Source: Tautonia plasticadhaerens (lineage in GTDB: Bacteria > Planctomycetota > Planctomycetia > Isosphaerales > Isosphaeraceae). From it: a DNA stretch of 64,000 nt. Shown piece after piece: positions 56,498-64,000 of this stretch. The stretch is from positions 8,494,001-8,558,000 of the forward strand of contig NZ_CP036426.1 of NCBI RefSeq assembly GCF_007752535.1. Reading direction: 5' to 3'. The position numbers were made by a program, and so were the translations under genes. Numbering within the stretch: the stretch's first letter is position 1; every line of letters starts with the position of its first letter. The notes beneath the pieces are model-generated. The model had not been told where the DNA came from, made no database searches, and saw nothing but the letters and a program-made list of their open reading frames with translations.

Positions 56498-58393
56498 ATG
56501 AGCAGCGTGCCGAGCAGGATGCGAGCCTGGGCGGCCGACCGGATGGCCGAGTTGCTCGACGCGAGGTCGAAGTACCTGGCGACCGCCTACGGGGTCAGCC
56601 TGGCGGTCCACCTGGCGATCCTGGGGGTGCTCACCGTCGCCGGGGTGCTGATGGGCCGGGAAGTGGCCCGGACGATCGAGGCGGGCGTGGTCGACACCGC
56701 CCTGCCCGAATTCGACCGGCTCGACGCCACCGAACTGCTCGAGACCGACCTGGAGGCGACGCTGGAGCCGGTCCTGGCGAAGTCGGCCCCGAGGTTCTCG
56801 CCCCGGATCGTCGAGGACATCGCCGAGCCGGACCCGGAACTGGAGATCGACCCGCTCTCGATGGCGCCGTCGCTGCTGCTGCCGGCCTCGACGACGCTCA
56901 GCACCCGGATCCAATTGCGAGGGGACGGGGCCGAGCACGTCGAGGGGGTGGAGGGGGCGGTCGACCGCCTGGCCCTGGAGATCCTCCGGTCGCTGGACAA
57001 GGGCCGGACCCTGGTCGTCTGGGTGTTCGACGCCTCGGCCAGCCTCCAGGCGGAGCGGGACCGGCTGGCCGAGCACATCGGCCGGGTCTACGAGAACGTG
57101 CTGGGGCGACCCGAGGGGGCCTCGGCCCGGGAGGGCGGGCTGCTGACGATGGTCGTCGCCTTCGGCTCGGGCCGCAAGGCCATGCTCGACGAGCCGACGG
57201 GCGACACCCCGGCGATCGCCTCGGCGATCCGGTCGGTGCCGCTGGACGAATCCGGCGAGGAGACCACGTTCCAGACCGTGGCCGAGGTCGCCCGCCGCTG
57301 GGGGGGCTACTCGAACGACGGGGATTCGTACCGGACGATGGCGATCGTCGTCACCGACGAGGTCGGCGACGACGAGTCGGCGCTGGAGGGGGCGATCGCC
57401 TCGTCGAGGAAGGCCGACATGCCGGTCTTCGTGCTCGGCTCGTCGGCCCTGTTCGGCCGGGTCGAGGGGTACATGGACTACACCGACCCGAAGACCGGCC
57501 GGTTCTACCGCCGGCTGCCGGTCCGGCAAGGGCCGGAGAGCGCGGCCCTGGAGCAGATCAAGCTGCCGTTCTGGTACGACGGGCCGCAGTACAACGAGCT
57601 GGACTCCGGCTTCGGCCCCTTCGGCCTCAGCCGGCTGGCCGGGGCGACCGGCGGCATCTACTTCGTCACCCGGATGGGCGACGACCGGCCGACCTTCGAC
57701 CCGGGAGGCATGGGGGAATACCGGCCCGACTGGATCGGCGCCGGCCAGTACCGGGCGGCGGCGGCCCGGAGCCCCCTGCGGTCGGCCGTGCTCGCCGCGG
57801 CCCAGATCACCCAGCAGAACCTGCCGGGGCAACCCTCGCTGGTCTTCCCCGCGGCCGGAACCCCGGAGTTCAAGGAGGCGATGGAGCGCAACCAGACCAT
57901 CGCCGCGAGGGTGATGTACACCGTCGACGAGGCCCTCGGGCCGATCCAGGCGGCCGAGGGGCACCGGGACCGGGAGATGTCCCGGCGCTGGCAGGCGCAC
58001 TATGATCTGATCAGGGCCCGGCTGCTGGCGGTGAAGATCCGCTGCTACGAATTCGACTGGGCCTGCGCCCAGATGAAGGTCAATCCCCTGACGTTCAGCA
58101 ACGAGAAGTCCAACGCCTGGCGGCTGGAGCCCGACGGCGAGATCCACTACAGCCCCGCCGCCCGGCGCGCCGGGGAGGAAGCCCGGGAGCTGCTGGAGCG
58201 GGTGATCACCGACCACCGGGGCACCCCCTGGGCCCTGCTCGCCCAGCGGGAGCTGCGAGACCCGTTCGGCTTCCGGTGGGTCGAGACCTTCGTGCCCCCC
58301 CCGGCCCCCCGGCGGGACGACGGCAACGCCGCCGCCCGCAGGAAGGCCGAGGCCCGCCGCGACGGCCCCGATCCCTCGCCGCCGAAGTTGTAA
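56498..58393 (+). CDS. VWA domain protein with TonB-like membrane anchor (paralogue 1)
   Basis: A 631-residue protein. A TonB-like helix lies at about residues 28-52 (YGVSLAVHLAILGVLTVAGV) with the S-x-x-x-H pattern of TonB-type anchors. A VWA domain follows from about 150 with the metal-site motif D-A-S-A-S in LVVWVFDASASLQAERD, and IVVTDEVGDDESALEGAI. The C-terminal 200 residues are helical and shared with the next gene (AHYDLIRARLLAVKIRCYEF, LLERVITDHRGTPWALLAQR). It opens 104 bases upstream with a GAGAGGAG ribosome site. The likely place is the inner membrane with the VWA part outside. Partners are unknown. Confidence 0.85.
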   Translation: MSSVPSRMRAWAADRMAELLDARSKYLATAYGVSLAVHLAILGVLTVAGVLMGREVARTIEAGVVDTALPEFDRLDATELLETDLEATLEPVLAKSAPRFSPRIVEDIAEPDPELEIDPLSMAPSLLLPASTTLSTRIQLRGDGAEHVEGVEGAVDRLALEILRSLDKGRTLVVWVFDASASLQAERDRLAEHIGRVYENVLGRPEGASAREGGLLTMVVAFGSGRKAMLDEPTGDTPAIASAIRSVPLDESGEETTFQTVAEVARRWGGYSNDGDSYRTMAIVVTDEVGDDESALEGAIASSRKADMPVFVLGSSALFGRVEGYMDYTDPKTGRFYRRLPVRQGPESAALEQIKLPFWYDGPQYNELDSGFGPFGLSRLAGATGGIYFVTRMGDDRPTFDPGGMGEYRPDWIGAGQYRAAAARSPLRSAVLAAAQITQQNLPGQPSLVFPAAGTPEFKEAMERNQTIAARVMYTVDEALGPIQAAEGHRDREMSRRWQAHYDLIRARLLAVKIRCYEFDWACAQMKVNPLTFSNEKSNAWRLEPDGEIHYSPAARRAGEEARELLERVITDHRGTPWALLAQRELRDPFGFRWVETFVPPPAPRRDDGNAAARRKAEARRDGPDPSPPKL

Positions 58394-58647
58394 CGGGTCG
58401 GCGTCGCCCGTACACTGGGACCCGATGCCCTCGGGCATCGGCACCGGATCGAATCGGTCGTCCTTCATCGCCCGATCGTGTTTGCCCCCCAGTCGTCCGG
58501 GACGGGCCCGGCCGCCCCGACGCACGTCGCGGCCGGGCCTCGCCGGCCCCCGTGTTGCCGACCCGCCCCGCCCCGACCGAGCCGGAGGCCCGGCCCCCCG
58601 GGGCCGACCCCGGCCGATTCGCCAGGCGCCCGCCCCGGGAGGATCGC

Positions 58648-60777
58648 ATGAGCTCCAATGGCTCCCGCTCCGATGCCGACCTGTTCTCCCTGGCCGAACT
58701 GCCGACGGGCCCGGCCGGTCGGCTGGACGACCCCGCCGCCTCCGGCATCCGCCCCGAGGTCGCCGAGTCGGCGATGACCACCGAGACGGCCGCCGCCCGG
58801 CCGGCATCGGCATCGGCATCGGCATCGGCCCCGACCGAGGGACAGGCGACCGGCGAGCCCGCCCCGAAGGCCGAGGCCCCGAAGGCGAGGCCGAGGAGGA
58901 GGGGCCGCAGGAGCTTCGTCTGGCGATGGGACGCGCCGAGCTGGGGCGTCTCGCTGATGGTCCACGCCGCGGTGCTCGCCTGCCTGGCGTTGATGGCCGC
59001 CGGCGGCGTGCAGCAGGAGCTGCTCGGCTCGATCGACGCCAGCACCGTCGACACGAGCCTCTCGGAGCAGATGGCCGAGGAGCTGATGACGATCCTGGAG
59101 GAGCCGGGCGACGAGCGGAGCGAGCTGGCCGTCGGGGATCCGACCAGCACCCTCTCGCCCGTCGTCGCCCCCTCGGCCACGCCGAGGATCCGGGGCGCCA
59201 CGGCCGAGGTCAGCGAGGCGAAGAGCCTGCGAGGGCTGGTCTCGGTGGCCGTCCCCTCCCCCAACGTGGCGACCCTGCCGGCGATGGAGTTCAACAACGT
59301 CGACTTCAGCGGCGGCAACCGGATCAGCGGCGACACCAGCCGGGAGACGACCGACTACGGCGAGGCGCTCGACCAGCTCGCCCGGGAGATCCTCGCCCAC
59401 CTGAACACCAGCCGGGTCACCGTGCTCTGGATGTTCGACGAGTCGGGCAGCATGAAGGACGACCAGCGGACCATCAGCGACAAGTTCGACCGCGTCGTCG
59501 GCGAGCTGGACCTGCACACCCCCGAGGAGCAAGACCGGGCAGGCGACCTGGAGCACGCGATCATCGGCTTCGGCAAGGCCACCCACTTCGAGAACTCCCC
59601 GCCCCGGGCCGACCTGGAGGGGATCCGCAAGGCCATCGGCTCCCTGCCGGTCGACGAGTCGGGCGAGGAGCGGACGATGAAGGCCGTCGTCGACGCCGTC
59701 GGCCGCTACGGCAAGGCCGTCGAGAAGGACCGCAAGGTCCTCCTCGTGCTGGTCACCGACGAGTCCGGCGACGACGGCGACCTGGTCGAGCAGGCCCGGC
59801 TGGCGCTGGTCAACCGCGGGGCGACGGTGTACGTCCTCGGCCGGCAGTCGATGTTCGGCACCGACCGGGTCCACCTCCGGTACGTCGACCCCGTGACCCA
59901 GGACGTCTACTGGCCCCCCATCCGCCGCGGGCCCGAGGCCGCCGGCCTGGAGCTGCTCCAGTGGGACGGCCTCTGGAACCACCGGCACGACGAGCAGCCC
60001 TCCGGCTTCGCCCCCTACGAGCTGGCCCGCCTGGTGAAGGAGACCGGCGGCATCTACTTCCTGCTGCCCAACGAGGAAGAGCTGCGCGACCGCCCCCGGG
60101 GGGAGAAGGCGTATTCGATCGCCACCCTCAAGGAGTTCCTGCCCGACTACGGCCCCCGCCCCGACTACCTCGCCCGGGTCTCCCAGAGCGACCTGAGGCG
60201 GACGATGGGCGAGATCGTCCAGCTCACCCGGCAGGACTTCGGCTTCCGCCGCCACTTCCCGGTCAACCCGCCCGAGCTGGCCAAGGCGATCGTCGAGGAG
60301 CTGCCCAAGGTCGACGTCCAGCTCCGCGCCCTGGTCGAGTTCGAGAGGAGGCTGAAGGCCCTCGACCCGGCCCGGGACAAGGAGCCCAACCGTCGATGGC
60401 GGGCCAACTACGACCTGATGCTCGCCATGGTCGTCGCCTTCCAGGTGAAGGCCTACGAGTATCGCTCCTGCCTCCGGGAGATGGTGGTGCTGGCCAACCA
60501 GGGGCGGCTCGTCCCGAAGAACCCCCCCATCCCCGACCGCCGCCGGACCGACTGGGTGATCAACCACTCCCCCAAGAAGAAGGCCCCCCCGGCCGAGACC
60601 GAGAAGGGCTACGCCCGGGCCGAGGGGATGCTCACGCAGGTCATCGCCGACCACCCCGGCACCCCCTGGGCCGACCTCGCCCAGACGACCCTCGACCGGG
60701 GCCTCGGCTGCGACTGGGCCGAGTGGAACGTCCACCCCGACTACGACAAGCGGGCCGAGCTGGTGCCGAAGTTCTGA
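58648..60777 (+). CDS. VWA domain protein with TonB-like membrane anchor (paralogue 2)
   Basis: A 709-residue paralogue of the preceding protein. The N-terminus has an ASASASAS tract from a GCATCG tandem repeat (about 58804-58827) and a basic patch (ARPRRRGRRSF), then the helix WGVSLMVHAAVLACLALMAA with S-x-x-x-H. The VWA metal site is complete (VLWMFDESGSMKDDQRTISD) with VLLVLVTDESGDDGDLVEQA. The shared C-terminal domain has NYDLMLAMVVAFQVKAYEYR and LTQVIADHPGTPWADLAQTT. It lies 255 bases after paralogue 1 and is preceded by CGGGAGGATCGC. The pair probably forms a cell-envelope complex. Confidence 0.86.
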   Translation: MSSNGSRSDADLFSLAELPTGPAGRLDDPAASGIRPEVAESAMTTETAAARPASASASASAPTEGQATGEPAPKAEAPKARPRRRGRRSFVWRWDAPSWGVSLMVHAAVLACLALMAAGGVQQELLGSIDASTVDTSLSEQMAEELMTILEEPGDERSELAVGDPTSTLSPVVAPSATPRIRGATAEVSEAKSLRGLVSVAVPSPNVATLPAMEFNNVDFSGGNRISGDTSRETTDYGEALDQLAREILAHLNTSRVTVLWMFDESGSMKDDQRTISDKFDRVVGELDLHTPEEQDRAGDLEHAIIGFGKATHFENSPPRADLEGIRKAIGSLPVDESGEERTMKAVVDAVGRYGKAVEKDRKVLLVLVTDESGDDGDLVEQARLALVNRGATVYVLGRQSMFGTDRVHLRYVDPVTQDVYWPPIRRGPEAAGLELLQWDGLWNHRHDEQPSGFAPYELARLVKETGGIYFLLPNEEELRDRPRGEKAYSIATLKEFLPDYGPRPDYLARVSQSDLRRTMGEIVQLTRQDFGFRRHFPVNPPELAKAIVEELPKVDVQLRALVEFERRLKALDPARDKEPNRRWRANYDLMLAMVVAFQVKAYEYRSCLREMVVLANQGRLVPKNPPIPDRRRTDWVINHSPKKKAPPAETEKGYARAEGMLTQVIADHPGTPWADLAQTTLDRGLGCDWAEWNVHPDYDKRAELVPKF

Positions 60778-60922
60778 GCCGGGTGAGGATGGCCGATGGC
60801 GGATGGCCGGACGAGGTGATTCTTTCGGCCATCTGCCCTCCGCCGTCGAGGAGGATGGGACCGTCGTCGAGTCCTCGGATCAGGGGAGCGTCTTCCGGGG
60901 AAGGCGTGATCGGATCGGGGGA

Positions 60923-61477
60923 TCAGGAGGGGGCAGGGAGGCTTCGCAGCAGGCCGACCACCGTCGCCGCCCCGAGGGCGAGGAGGGCGGAGGCGGCGGT
61001 GACGAACAGGACGGTCACGGCGACCTCGCCGAGCGCCCGCTCGGCCGTCGAGGGGAGCGTCCCCCCCCGCTCGACCCGGGCCAGTCGGGCGACCAGGTAG
61101 CCGACCGCCGGCCCGACCACCACCGACAGGCCGACCAGCATGCCCGACTTGCCGGACCCGACGGCGAGGAGCACCCCCAGCACGCCGATCACGATCATCG
61201 AGGTGGCGAGTCTCACCCTCGGCCTCGGCCAGGCCCGGCGTCCGGGCCGGGGCGTCCCGGGCTCGGCCTCGGCTTCGGGCACGGGAGCCGGGGCGCTCGG
61301 CGAGGTCTCGGGCGTCGTCGGCAGGTCGGCCCCGCAGAGCCAGCACGAGCCCGCCCCGGCCTGGATCGGCGCCCGACACTCGGGGCAGCCGGGGGGCTCG
61401 GGCCAGGCGTCGGGCCCGGGCCAGGCGTCGGGCCCGGGGAGGTCGTCGCTGCTGGGGGGGCGAGGGGGGACGGCCAT
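60923..61477 (-). CDS. Zinc-ribbon membrane protein
   Basis: A 184-residue protein. The N-terminus has a duplicated PGPDAW and a zinc-ribbon knuckle pair (CPECRAPIQAGAGSCWLCGA). A Pro/Glu-rich linker leads to three hydrophobic segments (about 90-112 SMIVIGVLGVLLAVGSG, 112-135, 150-178 VAVTVLFVTAASALLALGAA). There is no known function; zinc-ribbon-plus-helices proteins are common in planctomycetes. It is divergent from nothing nearby and heads a minus-strand run of small membrane genes. Confidence 0.65.
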   Translation of the reverse strand: MAVPPRPPSSDDLPGPDAWPGPDAWPEPPGCPECRAPIQAGAGSCWLCGADLPTTPETSPSAPAPVPEAEAEPGTPRPGRRAWPRPRVRLATSMIVIGVLGVLLAVGSGKSGMLVGLSVVVGPAVGYLVARLARVERGGTLPSTAERALGEVAVTVLFVTAASALLALGAATVVGLLRSLPAPS

Positions 61478-61503
61478 CGGTCGCTCGATCGAGGGTCGCG
61501 GGA

Positions 61504-61869
61504 TCAGGGCCGGAAGGCTCCCATTTCCCGGAGGAGGGCGGCCAGGGCGAGGAGCACCGCCAGCGCCGTCCCGACGACGAGGGCCGAGAACATCGCCGAG
61601 ACGGCGAGCGTGATCACGAAATCGGCCAGGTTGGGCGTCCTGCGGTCCCCCCGCTCGATCTCCCGGAGCAGGCGACGCTGGAACCGGAACGTCGGCCCGG
61701 CCAGGATCGCGACGGCCACCGCCGCGATCGGGGCCGCGCGGAGCAGGCCGAGCCAGGCCGCGATCCCGGCGACCACGACCATCAGCGTCCGGATCCGGAC
61801 CGTCCGGGGGCGTCGGCCCCGGCCTGGCGAGTCGATCGACGTCGGGGTGGCCTGGGCGGGGGAGTTCAT
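61504..61869 (-). CDS. Small membrane protein, RTLM-motif family (paralogue 1)
   Basis: A 121-residue protein: a basic N-terminus with RRPRTVRIRTLMVVVAGIAA, then helices to AAVAVAILAGPTFRFQRRLL and a final pair (FVITLAVSAMFSALVVGTAL). The R-x-R-T-L-M motif before the first helix is widespread in small planctomycete membrane proteins of unknown role. The next gene upstream is its paralogue, and the zinc-ribbon gene lies 26 bases downstream on the same strand. Confidence 0.62.
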   Translation of the reverse strand: MNSPAQATPTSIDSPGRGRRPRTVRIRTLMVVVAGIAAWLGLLRAAPIAAVAVAILAGPTFRFQRRLLREIERGDRRTPNLADFVITLAVSAMFSALVVGTALAVLLALAALLREMGAFRP

Positions 61870-61907
61870 CGGGGCGGCTTCCCGGGGGCGGGCGGGTCGA
61901 TCGGGAT

Positions 61908-62249
61908 TCAGCCGATCGGCCCCCAGATGAGGGTCATGACTGCGTAGGAGAGCAGCAACAGCAGGCCCGAGACGCACGTCGCCGAGGCGACGAGGAGGAG
62001 CATCCGGGTCGGGACGTCGGCCTTCTGGCCGCGCTCCCGCTCGACGATCCGAACGATCGTGCGATGCAAGATCAGGGAGGGCGTGCCGACCACGGCCAGC
62101 AGGACGGTCCCGGCGGGAGACGCCCGCCAGAGGCCCAGCCCGGCCGCGATCCAGGCGATGCCGATCATCAGGGTCCGCACCCGGATCGGCCGACGGCCGG
62201 GGGGCGATCGGTCGTCGTTGGGCGATCGGCCCGAGGTCGGGTCGGACAT
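61908..62249 (-). CDS. Small membrane protein, RTLM-motif family (paralogue 2)
   Basis: A 113-residue protein with PGRRPIRVRTLMIGIAWIAA, then LLAVVGTPSLILHRTIVRIV, a charged loop, and a final hydrophobic pair (MLLLVASATCVSGLLLLLSY). It aligns by eye over its whole length with the gene 38 bases downstream, so the two arose by tandem duplication. The ATG at 62249 is chosen because the Pro/Gly-rich sequence upstream is unlike the family. It is divergent from surE. Confidence 0.62.
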   Translation of the reverse strand: MSDPTSGRSPNDDRSPPGRRPIRVRTLMIGIAWIAAGLGLWRASPAGTVLLAVVGTPSLILHRTIVRIVERERGQKADVPTRMLLLVASATCVSGLLLLLSYAVMTLIWGPIG

Positions 62250-62463
62250 CCCCCCTGCTCCGCTCCGAGGTGGCCGGTTTCCCGGGCTGAGCCCGCCCGT
62301 CATTCCCCGGCCCCGTCGGGGAGGCCGGGGCGATTGACGGGGGTCGGCGGGGGCCGGTACGATCCATCCTTCCGGATCGTACCCGATCGGCCGGGGGGAG
62401 GGAGCCCTCCCGGATCGAGATCGGCCCCCCCTGCCCTCCCCTCCCGAGCCGAGTCCCCCGACC

Positions 62464-63237
62464 GTGCGCATCCTGCTGACCAACGACGACGGGGTCTACG
62501 CCGCCGGATTGCGGGCCCTGCACAAGGAACTGGCGAAGACCGGCGAGGTGACGGTCATCGCCCCGGCGCTGGAGCAGAGCGGCGTCGGCCATTCGATCAC
62601 CCTGCTCGACCCGCTGATCGTCAAGACGGTCGACGACGTGGACGGCACCCAGCTCGGCCTGTCGGTCGAGGGCAGCCCGGCCGACTGCGTGAAGCTGGCC
62701 GTCTACGAGCTGCTCGACCGCCCGCCGGACCTGATCGTCTCGGGGATCAACCACGGGGCGAACGCCGGGATCAACGTGCTCTACTCCGGCACGGTGGCGG
62801 CGGCGATCGAGGGGGCCTTCTTCGAGATCACCAGCATCGCCGTCTCGCTGGAGTTCAGCGAGCACTTCGACTTCCCCTCCGCCGCCCGGCACGCCCGTCG
62901 GGTGATCGAGACGATCCTGGCGAACGCGCCGAAGCCCGGCTCGCTGTTCAACGTGAACATCCCCTCGGCCGCTCGGGGGGAGCCGAGGGGGATCAAGGTG
63001 GTGCCGATGGGCGTCGGCCGCCACGGCGAGGGGTTCGAGCGGCGGCGTGACCCCAGGGGCCGCACCTACTACTGGATGACCTACGCCCCCCCCTACCACC
63101 TGGAAGGGGAGCAGAGCGACGTCATCGCCCTGGCCGAAGGGAACATCACCGTCACCCCCTTGCAGTTCGACATGACCCGGCACGGCCAGCTCGACGAGGT
63201 CCGCGCCTGGGACTGGCCCGCCCCCGATCGCGGCTGA
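62464..63237 (+). CDS. surE: 5'/3'-nucleotidase SurE
   Basis: A 257-residue nucleotidase hydrolysing nucleoside monophosphates, usually in the cytoplasm. From a GTG at 62464 the protein starts MRILLTNDDGVYAAGLRALH with the metal-binding N-D-D motif, then VIAPALEQSGVGHSITLLDP, SVEGSPADCVKLAVYELL and DLIVSGINHGANAGINVLYS, GTVAAAIEGAF, all SurE signatures. The length and the C-terminal segment (DVIALAEGNITVTPLQFDMT) fit the family. No pcm or nlpD homologue, its usual proteobacterial partners, is seen. Confidence 0.94.
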   Translation: MRILLTNDDGVYAAGLRALHKELAKTGEVTVIAPALEQSGVGHSITLLDPLIVKTVDDVDGTQLGLSVEGSPADCVKLAVYELLDRPPDLIVSGINHGANAGINVLYSGTVAAAIEGAFFEITSIAVSLEFSEHFDFPSAARHARRVIETILANAPKPGSLFNVNIPSAARGEPRGIKVVPMGVGRHGEGFERRRDPRGRTYYWMTYAPPYHLEGEQSDVIALAEGNITVTPLQFDMTRHGQLDEVRAWDWPAPDRG

Positions 63238-63349
63238 CGGGCCCCTCGCCCGGCCCCCGAGGGTGGCCGATCCCCCTGCTCGGATCGCCTGGACGGGCGA
63301 CCGAGCCCGGCCATGACGCGGTCGGTGCGCCGATCGTGCGGGCCGCGAT

Positions 63350-63621
63350 TTGAGGGAAAATCCAGGCAGGGATGGCATTTGCGCCGATCGAAATGGGTTC
63401 GCTCCGTCGCGGCGCACCGGGCGGATCGGTTCTCCGGCGGCGGTCGCCCGGCGGGGGTGTTGGGCGGCCACGGGGGAGGTCCCGTGGTCGGCCGAGGGGC
63501 GGGGATCGGAATCGGGTCGGATCGGGCTCGGTGCGCCGCCAATGCACGGGCGGAATTCGGCGATCTTTGTTTGAGGGAAACGGTTTGCGTCGGATGAAAT
63601 GGGTTCGCTCCGTCGCGGCGC
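63350..63621. repeat. Two copies of a dispersed repeat (TTGAGGGAAA ... GAAATGGGTTCGCTCCGTCG)
   Basis: Copy one spans 63350-63415 and copy two 63571-63621. Both begin TTGAGGGAAA, contain a TTTGCG-containing middle, and end in an identical 26-base block (63390-63415 and 63596-63621) starting GAAATGGGTTCGCTCCGTCG. The middles differ in length (30 against 15 bases). Their shape suggests a family of intergenic repeats present elsewhere in the genome. Confidence 0.8.
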
Positions 63622-63978
63622 TCCGGCAGGTCGGGGCCGCTCGGCCGGGCCTCGATCGGGACCGGGGGTGATCCCCCGCCGATCGGCCCCGGGGGGGAGG
63701 CAGGCTCGCCCCCCGGCCCGGACCTCGGCGCAGCGAAGAGACGCAGTCCGAGGGCGGGAGGCACCCTCGGCGGGATCGGGTCGGGGGGAGGCGGATCGAG
63801 TCTCGGACATCGCCGGCGGAGGCCCCCGGGTCGGGTTGGATCGGGACGAGTCGACGGACCGGGTGCCTTCCCGATGCGAGGCCGAGCCTTCCCCTAAATC
63901 ATCGTGACTCGGGCCGATTTCAGTCACACGATCCCGGGGAAAATGGAGGGGCCGTCGGTCGAGTCCCGGGAGGGTCCG

Positions 63979-64000
63979 ATGAGAGGGCTCGGTTGGCGTG
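63979..64000 (+). CDS. Possible start of a gene cut by the window edge
   Basis: An ATG at 63979 lies four bases after CGGGAGGG and opens M-R-G-L-G-W-R. Only seven codons are visible, so the call rests on the ribosome site alone. Confidence 0.25.

Larger units (their letters stand above)
63238..64000. other. Repeat-bearing region without a supportable gene
   Basis: This 763-base stretch has a lower G+C patch near 63340-63400 and another near 63565-63600, both part of a duplicated sequence. Frames crossing it are Arg/Gly/Pro-rich with no family features. A new gene may begin at 63979. Confidence 0.5.

Noticed and set aside
58804-58827. GCATCG tandem repeat, considered as a CRISPR-like or phase-variable repeat.
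   Set aside because: It is a six-base in-frame repeat giving Ala-Ser codons. Changes in number keep the frame, and there are no spacers.

Overview
This 64 kb window is about 72% G+C, with G or C in nearly every third codon position. It looks like chromosomal DNA of a planctomycete, probably from the Isosphaeraceae (Tautonia/Isosphaera-like); that is an inference from gene content. Pointers are a LolA-like planctomycete protein (2820-3824), a protein with the STGPRTAEGK motif (7982-9100), a DUF6702-like protein, small 'RTLM'-motif membrane proteins, FG-GAP/ASPIC and secreted LRR proteins, and TonB-like N-terminal anchors on von Willebrand A proteins. I found no rRNA, tRNA, insertion sequence, phage gene or CRISPR array.

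Layout. 1-2.6 kb: three minus-strand membrane genes, the first an acyltransferase with an in-frame TGA. 2.8-10.6 kb: LolA-like protein, gamma-glutamyltransferase, NhaA antiporter and small proteins. 10.6-13.2 kb: cytochrome bd oxidase (cydAB). 13.6-17.7 kb: a papain-like protein, then a hybrid histidine kinase with a response regulator. 18-21.3 kb: two GntP-family permeases. 21.7-28.5 kb: DUF6702 protein, an alpha/beta-hydrolase-fold protein lacking its nucleophile, a VOC protein, a GT-C glycosyltransferase, a sulfotransferase and a frameshifted membrane protein. 28.8-32.6 kb: a large SWIM/SNF2 ATPase.

32.7-43.3 kb is a plus-strand surface-glycan locus of ten genes, several coupled by ATGA overlaps: three GT2 transferases plus a DPM1-GtrA fusion, a GT-C enzyme, a serine-acetyltransferase-like hexapeptide protein, a nucleotide-sugar dehydrogenase, a sugar epimerase and two methyltransferases. 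43.3-48.2 kb holds small membrane, LRR, DUF434, methyltransferase and DUF362 genes.

The most unusual region is 48.4-52.4 kb, a compact minus-strand set of four genes: a PatA/PatG-type subtilisin protease with an intact catalytic triad, two short peptides that each have a Cys-free Pro-rich N-terminal half and a six-Cys C-terminal part, and a 400-residue protein I cannot place. An AT-rich stretch lies upstream. No YcaO, lanthionine or radical-SAM enzyme is in the window. I read it as a possible peptide-maturation (RiPP-like) locus of unfamiliar make-up.

53.2-64 kb: a TPR/FG-GAP/ASPIC protein, two paralogous VWA proteins with a TonB-like SxxxH transmembrane helix, three small membrane proteins, surE, and a repeat-bearing stretch without a supportable gene.
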